Assembly: GCA_963781675.1 (NCBI GenBank)
Contig: CAWAGF010000005.1
Location: 186,001 to 250,000 of the forward strand
Direction: 5' to 3'
Length of the DNA stretch: 64,000 nt
Source: SCTD01 sp963781675
GTDB lineage: Bacteria > Actinomycetota > Actinomycetes > Mycobacteriales > SCTD01
The position numbers and the translations under genes were made by a program. Positions 61,612-64,000 of this stretch are shown here, piece by piece. Numbering within the stretch: position 1 is the stretch's first letter; the number at the start of each line of letters is the position of its first letter. The notes under the pieces were generated by a model. That model saw only the letters and a list, made by a program, of their open reading frames with translations, ran no database searches and was not told where the DNA came from.

Positions 61612-63495
61612 CTACCTGACCGTGATGGTGGTCGGGATGCCCCGGTTCTCCTGGGCCGCGGAGCCGCGCGCCGGGAAGACGCGCCAGTTCAGCGTGATGC
61701 GGGTGCCGGCCGGGACGCGGAAGGTCTTGGAGACCGTCGCGGTGCCGTCGGCGGAGATCGCCGAGGAGCCGAGACCGGTCGAGGAGCCGTCCGCGTTGAT
61801 GCGGTAGAGCTGCGCGAAGCCGCCCTTGGCCGCGGGGGTGATGCGGGTGGCGTTCGCCGTGACGACGCCGTTCTGGCTGGTGAAGTTCTGGACGAAGCTC
61901 ACCGGCGTCTGGCCCTTGCGCGGGTCGGAGCCCGAGTGCGGGTCGGCGATGTACGGGAAGGTGCTCAGCAGCGGGCGCTCGCGCTCGTTGGCGTTGACGC
62001 CGTCACCGAGGCCGGCGACGGCCGTCTTGAGGTCGCCCTCCGGACGCAGGAGCACGCCCTCGAGGACCTGCAGGGCGATGTCGACGACGTCGTCCTGGAG
62101 GCGGCGGCCGTTCGGGAAGCCGGCGAGGTCGCCGCCGACGGCGCCGAGGCGGCTGAACTTCGCGTCACCGACGGGCGTCGGCGGCACGTTGACGTTCAGG
62201 CGCAGGTACTCGGCCGGGGCCGGGTTCGGGCTGACCGCGTTCAGGTCCAGGGAGTTGAGGTCGGCGTTGAGCACGCCGGCGCCCGCGCCACCGAAGGTCT
62301 TGCCCTCGAAGACGTCCTTGGAGAAGCCGGTGAGGAACGCCGCGACGAGGTCGTTGCGCTTGTCGTCGTTGGTCTGGCCCTCGAGCTTGTTCGGGTTCGG
62401 GACCTTGTAGAGCGACTCGACCAGGATCGGGACCTCCGGGTCCTGGACCTTCGGCAGGAAGATGCCGTCGTTGTCCGGGGTGGACCGGTTGAAGAAGTCC
62501 TTGAGGTTGGCCGGGACGACCGCCTCGTTGACCAGCGGGTTGCCCAGGCGCGAGACCTGGACGAAGTCGCCGGAGTCGGTGGTGGTGTCGCTGCTGTCGT
62601 CGCGCTGGTGGCCGGGGGCCGCGTTGTCGGACGCGAACACGCGGGTCTTGGCGCGCGACGTGGTCGACCAGACGCCGATGACCGGGTTGGCCGCCGGGTC
62701 CTGGTTGCGCGGCGAGCAGGCTGCTTGGGCAGCTGCAGCGCCACGGTGTTGACGTTGTAGCCGGACAGCGTGTCGTAGCCGCTCTCCGAGAAGTCCTTGC
62801 CGCCGTACAGCAGGTCGAAGATGCGCAGGTCGAGGTAGAACGGGTCGTCGGCCTGGCCGACGTAGGACTTGCCGCCGCCGACCGTGGGCGTGATGGCCTC
62901 GTTGCGCAGCTTCACGTAGTCCGGGATGGACGCGATGCCGACGTTGCTCGGCGCGACCTTGCCGTCGCTGACGATCGGCAGGGGCGCCCGCTCGGTGCCG
63001 TCGGCGTTGTAGGTGATCGTCTGCAGCGTGTAGCTCTGCTTGAACAGCAGGGTGGCGTCGTCGTAGCGAGTTCACCGGGCCCTCGTTGTAGAGGAAGGTG
63101 CCGTCCTGCGCACCGCGCTCGGCCGTACCGCGCTTGTCGATGTCCTTGAACAGCCAGCGGTACGTCAGGTCGGGCTTGGCGTCACCGTTGTTGTCGACGT
63201 GGATCTCGTAGCGCGCGGTCGGGTCCCACGGGAAGAAGTTCGGGCCGCCGGCGGGCTCCTGGAAGGGCAGCCAGTTCGCGATGAGCGTGACGCTGTTGGG
63301 GTCGTCCGGCGACACGAACGCGTACGTGTCCGTGTTGTCGGCGCCGGGGTCGGTCTGCGTGTACGGCGCCTCGCGGTGGCTGGACGCCGAGGAGGTGCCC
63401 GGGCCGAGCAGGGCGGCGCCGGAGGCGGCCGTCGCGCCGGCCGCGAGGATGGCGAGAGCGCGTCGTCGCGCCGTCGGCCTCGTGGGAAGAGCCAT
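61612..63495 (-). CDS. Secreted DUF4331 protein, two frame changes
   Basis: An exported protein of about 627 residues. A probable twin-arginine-like signal (PTRPTARRRALAILAAGATAASGAALLG) is followed by the DUF4331 start SSHREAPYTQTDPGADNTDTYAFVSPDDPN. The frame changes near 63068 and returns near 62720; between them the conserved text (YVGQADDPFYLDLRIFDLLYGGKDF) is in another frame. The C-terminus is Ig-like (TRITLNWRVFPARG). The function is unknown. It is divergent from a TPR-protein gene, a common pairing; the 237-base gap (63496-63732) presumably holds both promoters. Confidence 0.85.
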   Translation of the reverse strand: MALPTRPTARRRALAILAAGATAASGAALLGPGTSSASSHREAPYTQTDPGADNTDTYAFVSPDDPNSVTLIANWLPFQEPAGGPNFFPWDPTARYEIHVDNNGDAKPDLTYRWLFKDIDKRGTAERGAQDGTFLYNEGPVNSLRRRHPAVQAELHAADDHLQRRRHRAGAPADRQRRQGRAEQRRHRVHPGLREAAQRGHHAHGRRRQVLRRPGRRPVLPRPAHLRPAVRRQGLLGERLRHAVRLQRQHRGAAAAQAACSPRNQDPAANPVIGVWSTTSRAKTRVFASDNAAPGHQRDDSSDTTTDSGDFVQVSRLGNPLVNEAVVPANLKDFFNRSTPDNDGIFLPKVQDPEVPILVESLYKVPNPNKLEGQTNDDKRNDLVAAFLTGFSKDVFEGKTFGGAGAGVLNADLNSLDLNAVSPNPAPAEYLRLNVNVPPTPVGDAKFSRLGAVGGDLAGFPNGRRLQDDVVDIALQVLEGVLLRPEGDLKTAVAGLGDGVNANERERPLLSTFPYIADPHSGSDPRKGQTPVSFVQNFTSQNGVVTANATRITPAAKGGFAQLYRINADGSSTGLGSSAISADGTATVSKTFRVPAGTRITLNWRVFPARGSAAQENRGIPTTITVR

Positions 63496-63732
63496 GTGTC
63501 TCCTTGTTCAGGGTGGTGCACGGGGACGTGCCGTGGAGCCGCGGCACCAAGGAGGCACCGCTCGAGGAGCGTTCGCACGCGGGTCGCGAACGGATCCCTT
63601 CCCGAGGCAGGGATCTTCCCGACCTCCCGGACGTCCTGGGGCAGAGCGGGACGAGCGGCCAGCCGGGCAAGCCGCGAGCGGGCCGCGCACGAACGTCCGG
63701 TCGTACCGTGACCGGCAACCGGAAGGACCTCC

Positions 63733-64000
63733 ATGCAGCGCCTGGCCCGCGTCGCCCTCTCCGGCGTCGCCGTGCTCGGGCTGGCCGCCGGCCTGCTGGC
63801 CGTCGGCGCCGCGGCCGGCTCCCCTCCCCCGGCGCAGTCCGACCGTCCCGCGGCGGAGCGGGTCGACGACATCACCCGGCTGCAGGCCGACCTGGTGCGC
63901 GTCCCCGGGGACGCCGCCTCCTGGACCCAGCTCGGCGACGCCTACCTGCGCGAGACGCGGACGACGGCCGACCCGACCTACTACGCCAAGGCGGAGGGGG
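63733..64000 (+). CDS. TPR-repeat protein (partial)
   Basis: The first 89 residues of an exported or membrane-anchored protein that continues past the window. Signal/anchor MQRLARVALSGVAVLGLAAG is followed by a linker and the first tetratricopeptide-like helix pair (ITRLQADLVRVPGDAASWTQ, then LGDAYLRETRTTADPTYYAK). ATG 63733 is preceded by GGAAGGACC. Divergent from the DUF4331 gene. Confidence 0.78.
   Translation, partial: MQRLARVALSGVAVLGLAAGLLAVGAAAGSPPPAQSDRPAAERVDDITRLQADLVRVPGDAASWTQLGDAYLRETRTTADPTYYAKAEG

Overview
The window is very GC-rich, GTG starts are common, and the gene repertoire is that of a high-GC Gram-positive actinomycete: a PASTA Ser/Thr kinase, class II DAHP synthase, SepH, a PimB'-type mannosyltransferase, a FadD15-type acyl-CoA synthetase, a 13E12/HNH protein and MacRS-like regulators. 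I cannot name the genus. I saw no rRNA or tRNA gene, CRISPR array or replication origin.

Layout. (1) 1-7126, minus strand: a chain of overlapping stop/start codons links tetR, an MFS carrier, a PLP-dependent decarboxylase, a periplasmic-type binding protein, a fused LivH-LivM permease and LivG. (2) 7195-10606, minus: a TPP riboswitch, thiG, thiH and a second, paralogous binding protein. (3) 10762-24494: cell-wall and housekeeping genes, comprising a LysM transglycosylase, PASTA kinase, endonuclease IV, a 2OG oxygenase, a sulfite-oxidase-like enzyme, an attenuator-like leader followed by a type I DAHP synthase, an LVIVD propeller protein, threonine aldolase, a sigma/anti-sigma fusion, class II DAHP synthase, phosphofructokinase and an RlpA-like protein. 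(4) 25021-26106: an IS481-family element inserted exactly between two convergent genes. (5) 26108-30393: YdeI, HNH, MmcQ, methyltransferase and exoribonuclease genes. (6) 30477-35175: a complete three-gene N-acetylglutaminylglutamine amide (NAGGN) osmoprotectant operon. (7) 35281-57944: DUF1028, glycerol kinase, a MacRS-like two-component pair, plsC, esterase, an ornithine-cyclodeaminase-like protein, glucokinase, ArsA-like ATPase, SRPBCC, metallophosphoesterase, fadD15, an ABC exporter, VanY-like peptidase, a lone receiver, pimB' and two membrane or secreted metallopeptidases. Much of regions 3 and 7 follows a conserved actinobacterial neighbourhood (as I recall, M. tuberculosis Rv2176-Rv2188c and the S. 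coelicolor SCO2110-SCO2132 area). (8) 58120-64000: sepH, lipoproteins, small zinc-ribbon proteins, a DUF4331 protein and the start of a TPR protein.

At least a dozen otherwise intact genes are broken by single-base frame changes spread over the whole window, some carrying several. This looks like uncorrected indel error in the assembly rather than biological decay, so gene counts and protein ends at those places need care. The most interesting points are the coupled decarboxylase/carrier/ABC operon, the TPP-controlled unit that seems to include a transporter binding protein and lacks thiS, the W-Y leader peptide before aroF, the one-polypeptide sigma/anti-sigma/sensor, the PPi-type residues in the phosphofructokinase, and the RBS-masking hairpin of the IS element.
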